From positions 1 to 29,394 of the forward strand of contig JAFPUA010000221.1 in assembly GCA_017413305.1 (NCBI GenBank): a DNA stretch of 29,394 nucleotides. The letters are read 5' to 3'. The position numbers and the translations under genes are program-made. This DNA comes from Candidatus Ruminimicrobiellum caprinum (lineage in GTDB: Bacteria; Elusimicrobiota; Endomicrobiia; Endomicrobiales; Endomicrobiaceae). The notes below the pieces were generated by a model. It made no database searches and was not told where the DNA came from. It saw only the letters and a program-made list of their open reading frames with translations. The stretch's first letter is position 1; the number at the start of each line of letters is the position of its first letter. Shown piece after piece: positions 16,334-23,066 of this stretch.

Positions 16334-18469
16334 ATGAAAAAATTTTTAAGTATCATCTTAATATTAAGTCTGATGTTTGTTTCATCGCAAAGCGTTTGGG
16401 CTACGGGAAAAGTGTTTGCTATTAATCCTGATCCGACAAGTACTGCGATGGGAGATTCCGGTGTGGCATTGATGTCCGGTTTTATTACAGGAACAAATGT
16501 AAACCCTGCATCTACCGTCGGTATATACAGAACAGTTGCTACGCTTGCTACATCGAATATGACAGGCAATATTCAGTATAATTATGGCGGCATAGGATTT
16601 TTAACATCTATAGGTGTGTTTGGTGCATCACTTATTTATGTTGATTATAAAACAGGTGATTATTTGGATAACGAAGGTGCTGAAATTAAAGATTTAGGCC
16701 CCACTTATGATATTTCCGCCATATTAACTTATTCTATTCCTTTGAAAAGATATTTGCCTACATTTATAGATTATGGTGGTCTTGGTGCAAACTTAAAGAT
16801 AGTAAGAAGTTCTCTTGCCGACTATATTTCCGAGGCTATAGCTTTTGATTTCGGTGGTCTTTTTTCTATACCGAAAATGAGAGATTTTAGTTTCGGTTTT
16901 GCTTTTAAAAATTATGGTACCAATCAGAAATATGTTACGGAAAAATTTAGTCTTCCACAGACAACAACTGTTGGTCTTGGCTATACAAATGAGTTGTTCT
17001 ATAATTTAAAAGTTGCTCTTGACTTTACCGACATGAAAGACTATGAAAATTATACGAGTATAGGTTTCTCGATAAACCCTGTATATTTTCTTGCGTTAAG
17101 AGCAGGTTTTAAAATCGGTGGGGATTCTATTTTTAATAATACCAGAATAGGTGTAGGTGTATGTTTCCAGGGGATAAACTTTGACTATGCATTTATTCCT
17201 TCGACGGATTTAAATGCTACGCATCAGTTTGCGTTGAGTGCGGCGTTTGGTAATTTTGCTGACCAAAAAATGGCATACGAATATTATTTAGAAAATCATT
17301 TCAGAGAAGCAGAAGCAAGTTTCTATGCAAAAGATTTTGTCAAAGCTCGTCAGCAGTTCGACGATATTTTGGCTGTTTATCCTGACCATGCCCCGTCTCA
17401 AGAGTATTTAAGAAAGACAGTTGATGAACTTGTAAAGATTGACGAATATCACATAGATCTTGTTAATAAATATATGACAAAAGCACAGAAAGCGCTTGAT
17501 AAGAAAGATGCAGTTACTGCTAACAGATATTATGAAAAAGTTCTTGAACTTGATCCGACCAACAGAAGCGCAAAAATGGGAATGGAAAAAGCGGAAGAAC
17601 TTACTAAAGATGTTAAAGTTGTTCAAGCAAGAGAAGAAAATAGTAAGAGAATAGATTATCTTTGGTCGAGATATGAAAAATTTTATAAAAAAGGCGACCT
17701 TGTTCGAGCAAGAGATTCTTTGAAATATTTGCTTGATATAGATTCCGAAAACGCTTTGGCAAATGAAAAAATTGTAGATCTTGATAATCAGCTCGCTAAA
17801 GTTGCTTCGGATAAAGCTAACGAAATTTATAATCAAGGTTTAAAATATTACAATGCAGGTGATTATGAAGAAGCAATGAAATATTTTGAGGCCGTAATTA
17901 TTGCGGCACCTCATAGACTTGATGTGCAAGATTTGATTAATAAAACACAAAAAAATATTCAAGAAATTGCAGAATATGAAAGACTTACTGCTTTGGAAAA
18001 AGAACAAAATAAAGTTCGTAGTCAGCTGGAAGAGGCTTACGATGCAGGTTTAAGGAATTATGAAAAAGGAAAATATGAGACATCTGTTACTTACTTTAAA
18101 CGCGCGAAAGAAATAGCCGAAAAATATGAGTTTGATGAGTATTTAAGGAACAGTGATAATTACATTGCTAAAATCAGCAATAATTTATCTGAAAGATATT
18201 ATAAGGAAGGCTTTGAAGCATTTAGAAAGAATAAGTTTGAAGATGCTGCAGCAGCATATAAAAAGGCTCTTACATACAATCCTGCAAATACATCTGCTTC
18301 ATTTGAATTAGAGAGAGTTGCTGATCAAGTTGCGCAGGATTTCTATGAGAAAGGTATGACGGCATACAGCAAGAATGACATGAATAAAGCTCGTGAATAT
18401 TTTAGAAAAGCATTATATTACAGACCTAATAAAATAGAAGCGCAAAGGGCTTTGGACAGAATAAGATGA
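16334..18469 (+). CDS. PorV/UPF0164-like outer-membrane protein with long TPR tail
   Basis: A 711-residue exported protein with a signal peptide at 1-23 ('...SSQSVWA/TGK'). Residues about 30-310 form a beta-barrel of the UPF0164/PorV type, opened by 'PTSTAMGDSGVALMSG...NVNPAST', the typical N-terminal motif of this group. From about 315 to the end there are at least six TPR-like helix pairs ('HFREAEASFYAKDFVKARQQFDDILAVYPDH', 'YYEKVLELDPTNRSAKMGME', 'YNQGLKYYNAGDYEEAMKYFEAVI', 'AYKKALTYNPANTSA' in sub-segments). Barrel plus TPR suggests an outer-membrane anchor presenting a protein-interaction arm. It overlaps the next secreted protein gene by four bases, so the two may act together. Confidence 0.82.
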   Translation: MKKFLSIILILSLMFVSSQSVWATGKVFAINPDPTSTAMGDSGVALMSGFITGTNVNPASTVGIYRTVATLATSNMTGNIQYNYGGIGFLTSIGVFGASLIYVDYKTGDYLDNEGAEIKDLGPTYDISAILTYSIPLKRYLPTFIDYGGLGANLKIVRSSLADYISEAIAFDFGGLFSIPKMRDFSFGFAFKNYGTNQKYVTEKFSLPQTTTVGLGYTNELFYNLKVALDFTDMKDYENYTSIGFSINPVYFLALRAGFKIGGDSIFNNTRIGVGVCFQGINFDYAFIPSTDLNATHQFALSAAFGNFADQKMAYEYYLENHFREAEASFYAKDFVKARQQFDDILAVYPDHAPSQEYLRKTVDELVKIDEYHIDLVNKYMTKAQKALDKKDAVTANRYYEKVLELDPTNRSAKMGMEKAEELTKDVKVVQAREENSKRIDYLWSRYEKFYKKGDLVRARDSLKYLLDIDSENALANEKIVDLDNQLAKVASDKANEIYNQGLKYYNAGDYEEAMKYFEAVIIAAPHRLDVQDLINKTQKNIQEIAEYERLTALEKEQNKVRSQLEEAYDAGLRNYEKGKYETSVTYFKRAKEIAEKYEFDEYLRNSDNYIAKISNNLSERYYKEGFEAFRKNKFEDAAAAYKKALTYNPANTSASFELERVADQVAQDFYEKGMTAYSKNDMNKAREYFRKALYYRPNKIEAQRALDRIR

Positions 18470-18921
18470 TGAAAAAATATTTGTTGTACATTGTACATTG
18501 TACATTATACATTGTTTTATTTTTTGCTCCCTTGTATGCAAAAAGTAAAACTATTTCTGTTTATCCCAACCCATGGATACCGGAATCCGGCAAATCTCTT
18601 ACCGATAATAATGATAAAATGAAACATGGCAGCTACACTGCCGATGGCTGGATAAAGTTTAAAGGTGTAACGGCAACATCGGGAAATTTAAAAATTTATG
18701 ATATTACCGGGAAACTTGTTAGAGATAAAAACTGGACAATAGACGAAGAAAAAAGTGTTCCTATTCCGCAAACAAGCAGCGAACAGGCTTACAGAAATAG
18801 TATTGTTCATTGGGATGGAAAAGATAATGACTACAATTATGTAGAAAGCGGTGTATATATTTGGATATTGAGAGAAGCCAACGGTAAAAAGCATGATGGC
18901 AAGTTGGTAGTAGTAAGGTAG
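18466..18921 (+). CDS. Small secreted protein with FlgD-like Ig domain
   Basis: A 151-residue exported protein. The signal sequence is unusual: residues about 5-17 ('LLYIVHCTLYIVL') are encoded by tandem 'tacattg' repeats. The mature part has 'ISVYPNPWIPESG', 'LKIYDITGKLVRDKNW', 'IVHWDGKDNDYNYVESGVYIWILRE' and 'GKLVVVR'. This is the layout of FlgD-Ig-like and sorting-type beta-sandwich domains common at the C-terminus of secreted proteins; here it forms nearly the whole protein. It overlaps the PorV-like gene by four bases, pointing to coupled expression and perhaps secretion or display at that outer-membrane protein. Not a real flagellar hook protein on current evidence. Confidence 0.78.
   Translation: MMKKYLLYIVHCTLYIVLFFAPLYAKSKTISVYPNPWIPESGKSLTDNNDKMKHGSYTADGWIKFKGVTATSGNLKIYDITGKLVRDKNWTIDEEKSVPIPQTSSEQAYRNSIVHWDGKDNDYNYVESGVYIWILREANGKKHDGKLVVVR
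18486..18515 (+). repeat. Tandem tacattg repeat inside a signal-peptide coding region
   Basis: Four imperfect tandem copies of 'gtacatt(g/a)' encode the hydrophobic core of the signal peptide. The same word repeats in the noncoding spacer at 19241-19272. Confidence 0.8.
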
Positions 18922-18942
18922 AAAATTTTCTAAAAATTTCGC

Positions 18943-18971
18943 TTGACAAAGAAAAATTTTTTATGTACAAT
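18943..18971 (+). promoter_or_regulatory. Promoter of the tRNA-tuf-secE-nusG-rplK cluster
   Basis: TTGACA (18943-18948) and TACAAT (18966-18971) are separated by 17 bases. It stands just ahead of the first tRNA and is the clearest promoter for the whole cluster. Confidence 0.88.
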
Positions 18972-18977
18972 AATGTA

Positions 18978-19008
18978 AACTCTCATATTATGAGAGTTGT
19001 TCTTTTTT
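18978..19008 (+). terminator. Attenuator-like hairpin between promoter and tRNA-Tyr
   Basis: AACTCTCAT (18978-18986) and ATGAGAGTT (18990-18998) form a perfect 9-bp stem with a 3-base loop, followed by 'gttctttttt'. It lies seven bases after the -10 box, so it would be at the very 5' end of the transcript. It could be an attenuator or simply a 5' stabilising hairpin. Confidence 0.6.
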
Positions 19009-19024
19009 AACCTTAACGGATTTT

Positions 19025-19108
19025 GGGGGTGTCGCATAGCGGTCTAGTGCAGCAGACTGTAAATCTGCCGGGTTTTACCCTTCGGTGGTTCAAATCCATC
19101 CGCCCCCA
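19025..19108 (+). tRNA. tRNA-Tyr (GTA)
   Basis: An 84-base class II tRNA with long variable arm. The 7-bp acceptor stem GGGGGTG/CGCCCCC and T arm GGTGG-TTCAAAT-CCATC are intact, the anticodon is GTA within 'gactGTAaatc', and the discriminator base is A. CCA is not encoded, so a CCA-adding enzyme is needed. Confidence 0.97.
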
Positions 19109-19116
19109 CTCCTCGT

Positions 19117-19187
19117 GCGGGAGTAGCACAGTGGTAGTGCATCAGCCTTCCAAGCTGGCCATGCGGGTTCGATTCCCGTCTCCCGCT
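19117..19187 (+). tRNA. tRNA-Gly (TCC)
   Basis: A 71-base tRNA with acceptor GCGGGAG/CTCCCGC, anticodon TCC in the loop 'ctTCCaa', T loop TTCGATT and discriminator T. It begins eight bases after tRNA-Tyr. CCA is not encoded. Confidence 0.97.
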
Positions 19188-19240
19188 CTTTTTGATTTAA
19201 TGGTAGTCATTCGGTAGCAGTTAGTTCTTTGTCGTTAATT

Positions 19241-19272
19241 ATACATTGTACATTGTAGATTGTACATTGTAG
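19241..19272 (+). repeat. tacattg-type tandem repeat in tRNA spacer
   Basis: Imperfect copies of 'tacattg' and 'tagattg' fill most of the spacer between tRNA-Gly and tRNA-Thr. They match the word encoded in the signal peptide at 18486-18515. No function is evident. Confidence 0.75.
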
Positions 19273-19277
19273 TCACT

Positions 19278-19349
19278 GCCGAGGTGGCTCAGTGGTAGAG
19301 CACCTCCTTGGTAAGGAGGTGGTCGTGGGTTCAATTCCCATCCTCGGCT
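19278..19349 (+). tRNA. tRNA-Thr (GGT)
   Basis: A 72-base tRNA with acceptor GCCGAGG/CCTCGGC, a 5-bp anticodon stem CCTCC/GGAGG enclosing 'ttGGTaa', T loop TTCAATT and discriminator T. Its place directly before tuf is the common bacterial order. CCA is not encoded. Confidence 0.97.
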
Positions 19350-19424
19350 TATAAAATTTTTAAGAATAAATTTAATAATTAGTTGTAAATAAAAGTTTGA
19401 AAATTTTTTTGGAGGTAGAATAAA

Positions 19425-20624
19425 ATGGCAAAAGAAAAATTTGATAGATCAAAGCCACATGTAAACGTAGGAACAATAGGACACGTAGACCACGGTAAAA
19501 CAACATTGACCGCAGCAATAACGAAGGTATTGGGCGATCAGGGATTGGCAGAATATATACCATATGATACAGTAGCAAAAGCATCAGAATCACAAGGAAG
19601 AAGAGACGATACAAAGATCGTAACGATAGCAGTAAGCCATGTAGAATATTCAACAAAGAACAGACACTATGCACATATTGATTGTCCGGGACACGCAGAT
19701 TATGTTAAAAACATGATCACCGGAGCAGCACAGATGGATGGAGCAATACTTGTAGTTAGTGCATTAGATGGACCGATGCCACAGACAAGAGAACATATCT
19801 TGTTGGCAAGACAGGTAAATGTTCCCAGCATAGTAGTATTCTTGAACAAATGCGATGCAGTAGAAGATAAAGAGTTGTTAGATCTCGTAGAAATGGAAGT
19901 AAGAGAACTTCTTACAAAGTACGGTTTTGATGGAGATAAAACAACGATCATCAGAGGAAGTGCATTGAAAGCATTGCAGGGCGACAAAGAAGGAATCGAT
20001 TCAATAATGGCATTGATGGATGCAATTGATAATGATATCAAGTTGCCGGAAAGAGATATAGATAAACCATTCTTGATGAGCGTAGAAGATGTATTCTCAA
20101 TCACAGGAAGAGGAACAGTAGCAACAGGAAGAGTAGAAAAAGGAAAAGTAAAAGTAGGCGATAACCTTGAAATCGTAGGTATCAAAGATACACAGAAGAC
20201 AGTAGCAACCGGAATTGAAATGTTCAGAAAGCTTCTTGATGAAGCACAGGCAGGAGATAATATCGGAGTATTGTTAAGAGGAATCGAAAAGAACCAGGTA
20301 GAAAGAGGCCAGGTATTGGCAGCACCGGGAACAATACACCCACATAAGAAATTCAAAGGACAAGTATATATTTTGAAGAAAGAAGAAGGTGGAAGACATA
20401 CACCATTCTTTAACGGATATAGACCGCAGTTCTATTTCAGAACGACTGATGTAACGGGAGTAGCACATTTGCCAGCAGGGACAGAGATGGTAATGCCTGG
20501 AGATAATGTGGAGATGGAAGTAGAATTGATAATGCCGGTAGCAATGGAAGAGCAGTTGAGATTCGCAATAAGAGAAGGTGGAAGAACGGTTGGATCAGGT
20601 GTTGTTACAAAGATACTTGACTAA
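19425..20624 (+). CDS. tuf: Elongation factor Tu
   Basis: A 399-residue GTPase that delivers aminoacyl-tRNA to the ribosome. The G domain shows 'GHVDHGKTTL' (P loop), the switch I end 'RRDDTKIVTIAVSHVEY', 'DCPGHADY', 'NKCD' and 'GSALKAL'. Domains 2 and 3 follow ('VFSITGRGTVATGRVE', 'HTPFFNGYRPQFYFRTTDVTG', 'FAIREGGRTVGSGVV'). Length is normal. A GGAGG ribosome site precedes the start. Codons end in A far more often than in neighbouring genes (Val nearly always GTA, Ala GCA, Thr ACA), fitting very high expression. tRNA-Thr lies upstream and rpmG downstream. Confidence 0.99.
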   Translation: MAKEKFDRSKPHVNVGTIGHVDHGKTTLTAAITKVLGDQGLAEYIPYDTVAKASESQGRRDDTKIVTIAVSHVEYSTKNRHYAHIDCPGHADYVKNMITGAAQMDGAILVVSALDGPMPQTREHILLARQVNVPSIVVFLNKCDAVEDKELLDLVEMEVRELLTKYGFDGDKTTIIRGSALKALQGDKEGIDSIMALMDAIDNDIKLPERDIDKPFLMSVEDVFSITGRGTVATGRVEKGKVKVGDNLEIVGIKDTQKTVATGIEMFRKLLDEAQAGDNIGVLLRGIEKNQVERGQVLAAPGTIHPHKKFKGQVYILKKEEGGRHTPFFNGYRPQFYFRTTDVTGVAHLPAGTEMVMPGDNVEMEVELIMPVAMEEQLRFAIREGGRTVGSGVVTKILD

Positions 20625-20677
20625 TTTGATTGAATAGTTAAAAAGCAGTTGCAGTAAATATATTGGAGATTTAGAAA

Positions 20678-20830
20678 ATGGGTGACAGAGTAATTATTAC
20701 GATGGCATGTACCGAATGCAAAAATAGAAACTACTATTTTGCAAGAGGCAAAAAACAAGAAGGAAAATTGGAAGTTAAGAAATATTGTAAAACTTGCGGA
20801 AAGCATGTTTTGCACAAAGAAACGAAATAG
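20678..20830 (+). CDS. rpmG: 50S ribosomal protein L33
   Basis: A 50-residue protein of the large subunit beginning 'MGDRVIITMACTECKNRNYY' and ending 'HVLHKETK'. It keeps both zinc-knuckle pairs, 'CTEC' (Cys11, Cys14) and 'CKTC' (Cys37, Cys40), so it is the zinc-binding C+ form. GGAG at 20665-20668 precedes the ATG. The position between tuf and tRNA-Trp-secE is the common bacterial arrangement. Confidence 0.96.
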   Translation: MGDRVIITMACTECKNRNYYFARGKKQEGKLEVKKYCKTCGKHVLHKETK

Positions 20831-20841
20831 TTTACTAACCT

Positions 20842-20912
20842 GGGGGCATAGGCTAACGGTAAACTTCCGGTCTCCAAAACCGGCTTTGGTGGTTCAAATC
20901 CATCTGCCCCCG
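20842..20912 (+). tRNA. tRNA-Trp (CCA)
   Basis: A 71-base tRNA with acceptor GGGGGCA/TGCCCCC, anticodon CCA in 'ctCCAaa', T arm GGTGG-TTCAAAT-CCATC and discriminator G, as expected for tryptophan. It lies between rpmG and secE. The 3' CCA is not encoded. Confidence 0.97.
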
Positions 20913-20964
20913 GTTATTTAACGAGATTTTGAATCGATAATATTTCTAAGAGCGAGAAAGTTTT

Positions 20965-21153
20965 ATGAGTAAAGCAATTCAATTTTTTAAAGATGCTTAT
21001 TTTGAGTTAACAAAAGTTACATGGCTTGGTAAAAAGGAAGTTGTAGCAACTACCATCGTTGTTGTAGTCTTTGTTATAATACTGGCTATATTTGTCAGTT
21101 TCGTAGATATGATATTGTCGAGTATTTTGGGCATTATCTTAAATTTGAGGTAA
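20965..21153 (+). CDS. secE: Preprotein translocase subunit SecE
   Basis: A 62-residue short-form SecE with one membrane helix ('VVATTIVVVVFVIILAIFVSFVDMILSSIL', about 27-56). The conserved amphipathic lead-in 'FFKDAYFELTKVTWLGKKEV' is the SecY-clamping motif. It stabilises SecY in the SecYEG protein-export channel. It ends six bases before nusG. Confidence 0.95.
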   Translation: MSKAIQFFKDAYFELTKVTWLGKKEVVATTIVVVVFVIILAIFVSFVDMILSSILGIILNLR

Positions 21154-21159
21154 TAAAAA

Positions 21160-21690
21160 ATGGCTAAACAGTGGTATGTAGTTCATACATATTCCGGACA
21201 CGAAGATAAAGTAAAAAACAGCATTGAAAGAACAGTAGAAAATTTGAACTTGAAAGAAATGATTTCTCAGGTTCTTGTTCCGACGGAAGATGTTGTTTCT
21301 GTTAAAAATAATAAAAAGAAAGTAAGAAAGAAAAAATTCTATCCCGGTTATGTTTTTATCGAGATGGTAATAAACAACGAAACATATTGGTTAGTTAGAA
21401 ATACTACCGGTGTAACGGGTTTCTTGGGCGGAGTAAAACCTACTCCTATGGCAGAGTCTGAAGTTGCAGTTCTGTTGAACGCTGCGGCAGATCCTGAAAG
21501 TGCTAAGCCAAGACCGGCAGTTTCCTTCGAAAAAGAAGAAAATGTCAGAATTACAGAAGGTCCTTTCAAACACTTTATCGGTGTTGTTGAAGAGATTAAC
21601 CATGAAAAAGGTAAACTTAAAGTTATGGTTACCATTTTCGGCAGACCTACACCTGTTGAGCTGGACTTCTTACAAGTAGAAAAAATATAA
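21160..21690 (+). CDS. nusG: Transcription termination/antitermination factor NusG
   Basis: A 176-residue NusG. The N-terminal NGN domain ('QWYVVHTYSGHEDKVKNSIE', 'KKKFYPGYVFIEM', 'YWLVRNTTGVTGFLGG') binds RNA polymerase. The C-terminal KOW domain ('VRITEGPFKHFIGVVEEINHEKGKL', 'TPVELDFLQVEKI') contacts Rho or ribosomal protein S10. Length and order are typical. The ribosome site GAGGTAA overlaps the end of secE, implying coupled translation. Confidence 0.97.
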   Translation: MAKQWYVVHTYSGHEDKVKNSIERTVENLNLKEMISQVLVPTEDVVSVKNNKKKVRKKKFYPGYVFIEMVINNETYWLVRNTTGVTGFLGGVKPTPMAESEVAVLLNAAADPESAKPRPAVSFEKEENVRITEGPFKHFIGVVEEINHEKGKLKVMVTIFGRPTPVELDFLQVEKI

Positions 21691-21740
21691 AAATCGATTG
21701 GCTGTATGTTACGACAGCGACGAAAATATTAAAAGTAGAG

Positions 21741-21778
21741 AATTATAATTTTTAAATGCTCAGTTAAAAGTTATAATT
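21741..21778 (+). promoter_or_regulatory. Hairpin in the rplK leader
   Basis: AATTATAATTTTT (21741-21753) pairs with AAAAGTTATAATT (21766-21778), 13 positions with one mismatch, 22 bases before the rplK start. In many bacteria L1 represses its own operon by binding the rplK leader. Whether this hairpin is that site is unproven; it lacks an obvious match to the classic L1 target. Confidence 0.45.
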
Positions 21779-21800
21779 GTAGTTAAGGGAGAAATACAAA

Positions 21801-22235
21801 ATGCCACCAAAGAAAGTAAAAACACAAATTAAATTACAGATACCTGCAGGCGCAGCAAATCCTGCACCTCCGGTAGGTCCTGCATTAGGTCAGCAGGGTG
21901 TAAATATAATGGACTTCTGCAAACAGTTCAATGAAAGAACTAAAAAAATGGAACAAGGTATGGCAACACCTGTTGTTATTACCGTTTATGAAGATAGATC
22001 TTTTACCTTCATAACAAAGATGCCTCCTGTTCCCGCTTTGATAAAGAAAGCAGCAAAAGTTGCTAAAGCTTCCGGAACACCTAACAAAACAAAAGTTGGT
22101 TCTATAACGAAAGCTCAAGTTGAAGAAATAGCAAAACAGAAAATGCCTGATTTAAATGCTATCGATTTGGAAGGTGCAAAATTGATGGTTGAAGGTACTG
22201 CAAGAAGTATGGGAATTGATGTGAAAATAAAATAA
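21801..22235 (+). CDS. rplK: 50S ribosomal protein L11
   Basis: A 144-residue L11, part of the GTPase-associated centre of the large subunit. It shows 'IKLQIPAGAANPAPPVGPALG', 'GVNIMDFCKQFNERTK', 'VITVYEDRSFTFITKMPPVPALIKKAA' and the C-terminal RNA-binding 'KVGSITKAQVEEIAKQKMPDLNA' and 'EGTARSMGIDV'. Ribosome site AAGGGAGA precedes the ATG. It is followed by rplA. Confidence 0.98.
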   Translation: MPPKKVKTQIKLQIPAGAANPAPPVGPALGQQGVNIMDFCKQFNERTKKMEQGMATPVVITVYEDRSFTFITKMPPVPALIKKAAKVAKASGTPNKTKVGSITKAQVEEIAKQKMPDLNAIDLEGAKLMVEGTARSMGIDVKIK

Positions 22236-22299
22236 GTTAAAATAAAGTGGGAGCTGCACAAAATTTTATGGCAGCATTCGAACCACAGGAGAAAATAAA

Positions 22300-22982
22300 A
22301 TGGCAAAAGATTAAAAGAATTATCAAAATTGGTAGACGCAAACAAGCTTTATTCTGTTGAAGAAGCTGCAGATTTGATTAAACAGACTGCAAAAGCAAAG
22401 TTCGATGAATCCGTAGAACTTCACATTCGTTTAGGTATCGATCCTAAACAGAGTGATCAGATAGTTAGAGGAACAATTCTTCTTCCTAATGGTATCGGAA
22501 AAACAAGAAAAGTTGCTGTAATTGCAAAAGGCGAGAAACAGCTTGAAGCAGAAAAAGCAGGTGCCGATAAAGCAGGTTCTACCGAAATTATAGAAGAAAT
22601 TACAAAAGGTGTTTTAGATTTTGATGTTTTGGTTGCAACACCTGATTGTATGAAAGATTTAAGTAAAGTTGCAAAGATATTAGGCCCTAAAGGTTTGATG
22701 CCTAACCCAAAAGCAGGAACGGTTACATTTGATATTGCAAATACCGTTAAAGACTTGAAAAAAGGTAGAGTAGAATACAAGAACGATTCTTTCGGAATCA
22801 TTCACTGTTCCGTAGGAAAAGCTTCTTTTGAAAAAGATAAACTTGTTGAAAATATTAAAGCTCTTGTTTCTGCAATTATAAAGGCAAAGCCTTCTACAGC
22901 AAAAGGTCAGTATGTAAAGAGTATTTCAGTATCTTCAACGATGGGTCCCGGTATTTATATCGATCAGAATTCAAAAATGTAA
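22300..22982 (+). CDS. rplA: 50S ribosomal protein L1, start and body in different frames
   Basis: The body encodes L1, which binds 23S rRNA at the stalk and represses its own operon. Motifs include 'FDESVELHIRLGIDPK', 'VRGTILLPNGIGKTRKVAVIAKG', 'GPKGLMPNPKAGTV' and 'STMGPGIYID'. The best start (ATG 22300, with AGGAGA at 22287-22292) reads only M-A-K-D-stop. One extra A in the run at 22305-22308 would give 'MAKRLKELSKLVDANKLY', the normal L1 opening. The body frame opens at 22299 but has no ATG/GTG/TTG before TTG 22329, which lacks a ribosome site. Likely causes are a one-base sequencing or assembly error in a homopolymer, or else -1 slippage of the Lys codon on AAAA. Function is probably intact. 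Confidence 0.9.
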
Positions 22983-23003
22983 TTGAAAATTGATTTATAA
23001 TAT

Positions 23004-23044
23004 AAAAACAAGGAGATCTTAATAAAAAAAGTCTTCTTGTTTTT
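23004..23044 (+). terminator. Terminator between rplA and argF
   Basis: AAAAACAAGGAGA (23004-23016) pairs with TCTTCTTGTTTTT (23032-23044), 13 pairs with one G-T, and the 3' arm ends in five T. It closes the ribosomal protein operon, so argF is probably separately transcribed. Confidence 0.75.
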
Positions 23045-23066
23045 ATGTTTTCAGAGAGTAGTTATT

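Noticed and set aside
19023..19217. Open frame across tRNA-Tyr and tRNA-Gly
   Set aside because: It runs through two complete tRNA genes and has no family resemblance.
18486..19272. CRISPR-like array from the tacattg repeats
   Set aside because: Repeat units are only seven to eight bases with no unique spacers of constant size and no cas genes.
20739..20921. Open frame across rpmG end and tRNA-Trp
   Set aside because: It is a shifted frame of rpmG and the tRNA; the L33 frame explains the sequence.
22329..22982. rplA starting at TTG 22329
   Set aside because: There is no ribosome site before it and it would drop the first conserved residues of L1; ATG 22300 with AGGAGA is a far better start.
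23004..23066. argF start extended upstream to 23037
   Set aside because: The extension would be encoded by the terminator arm and does not match family N-termini.
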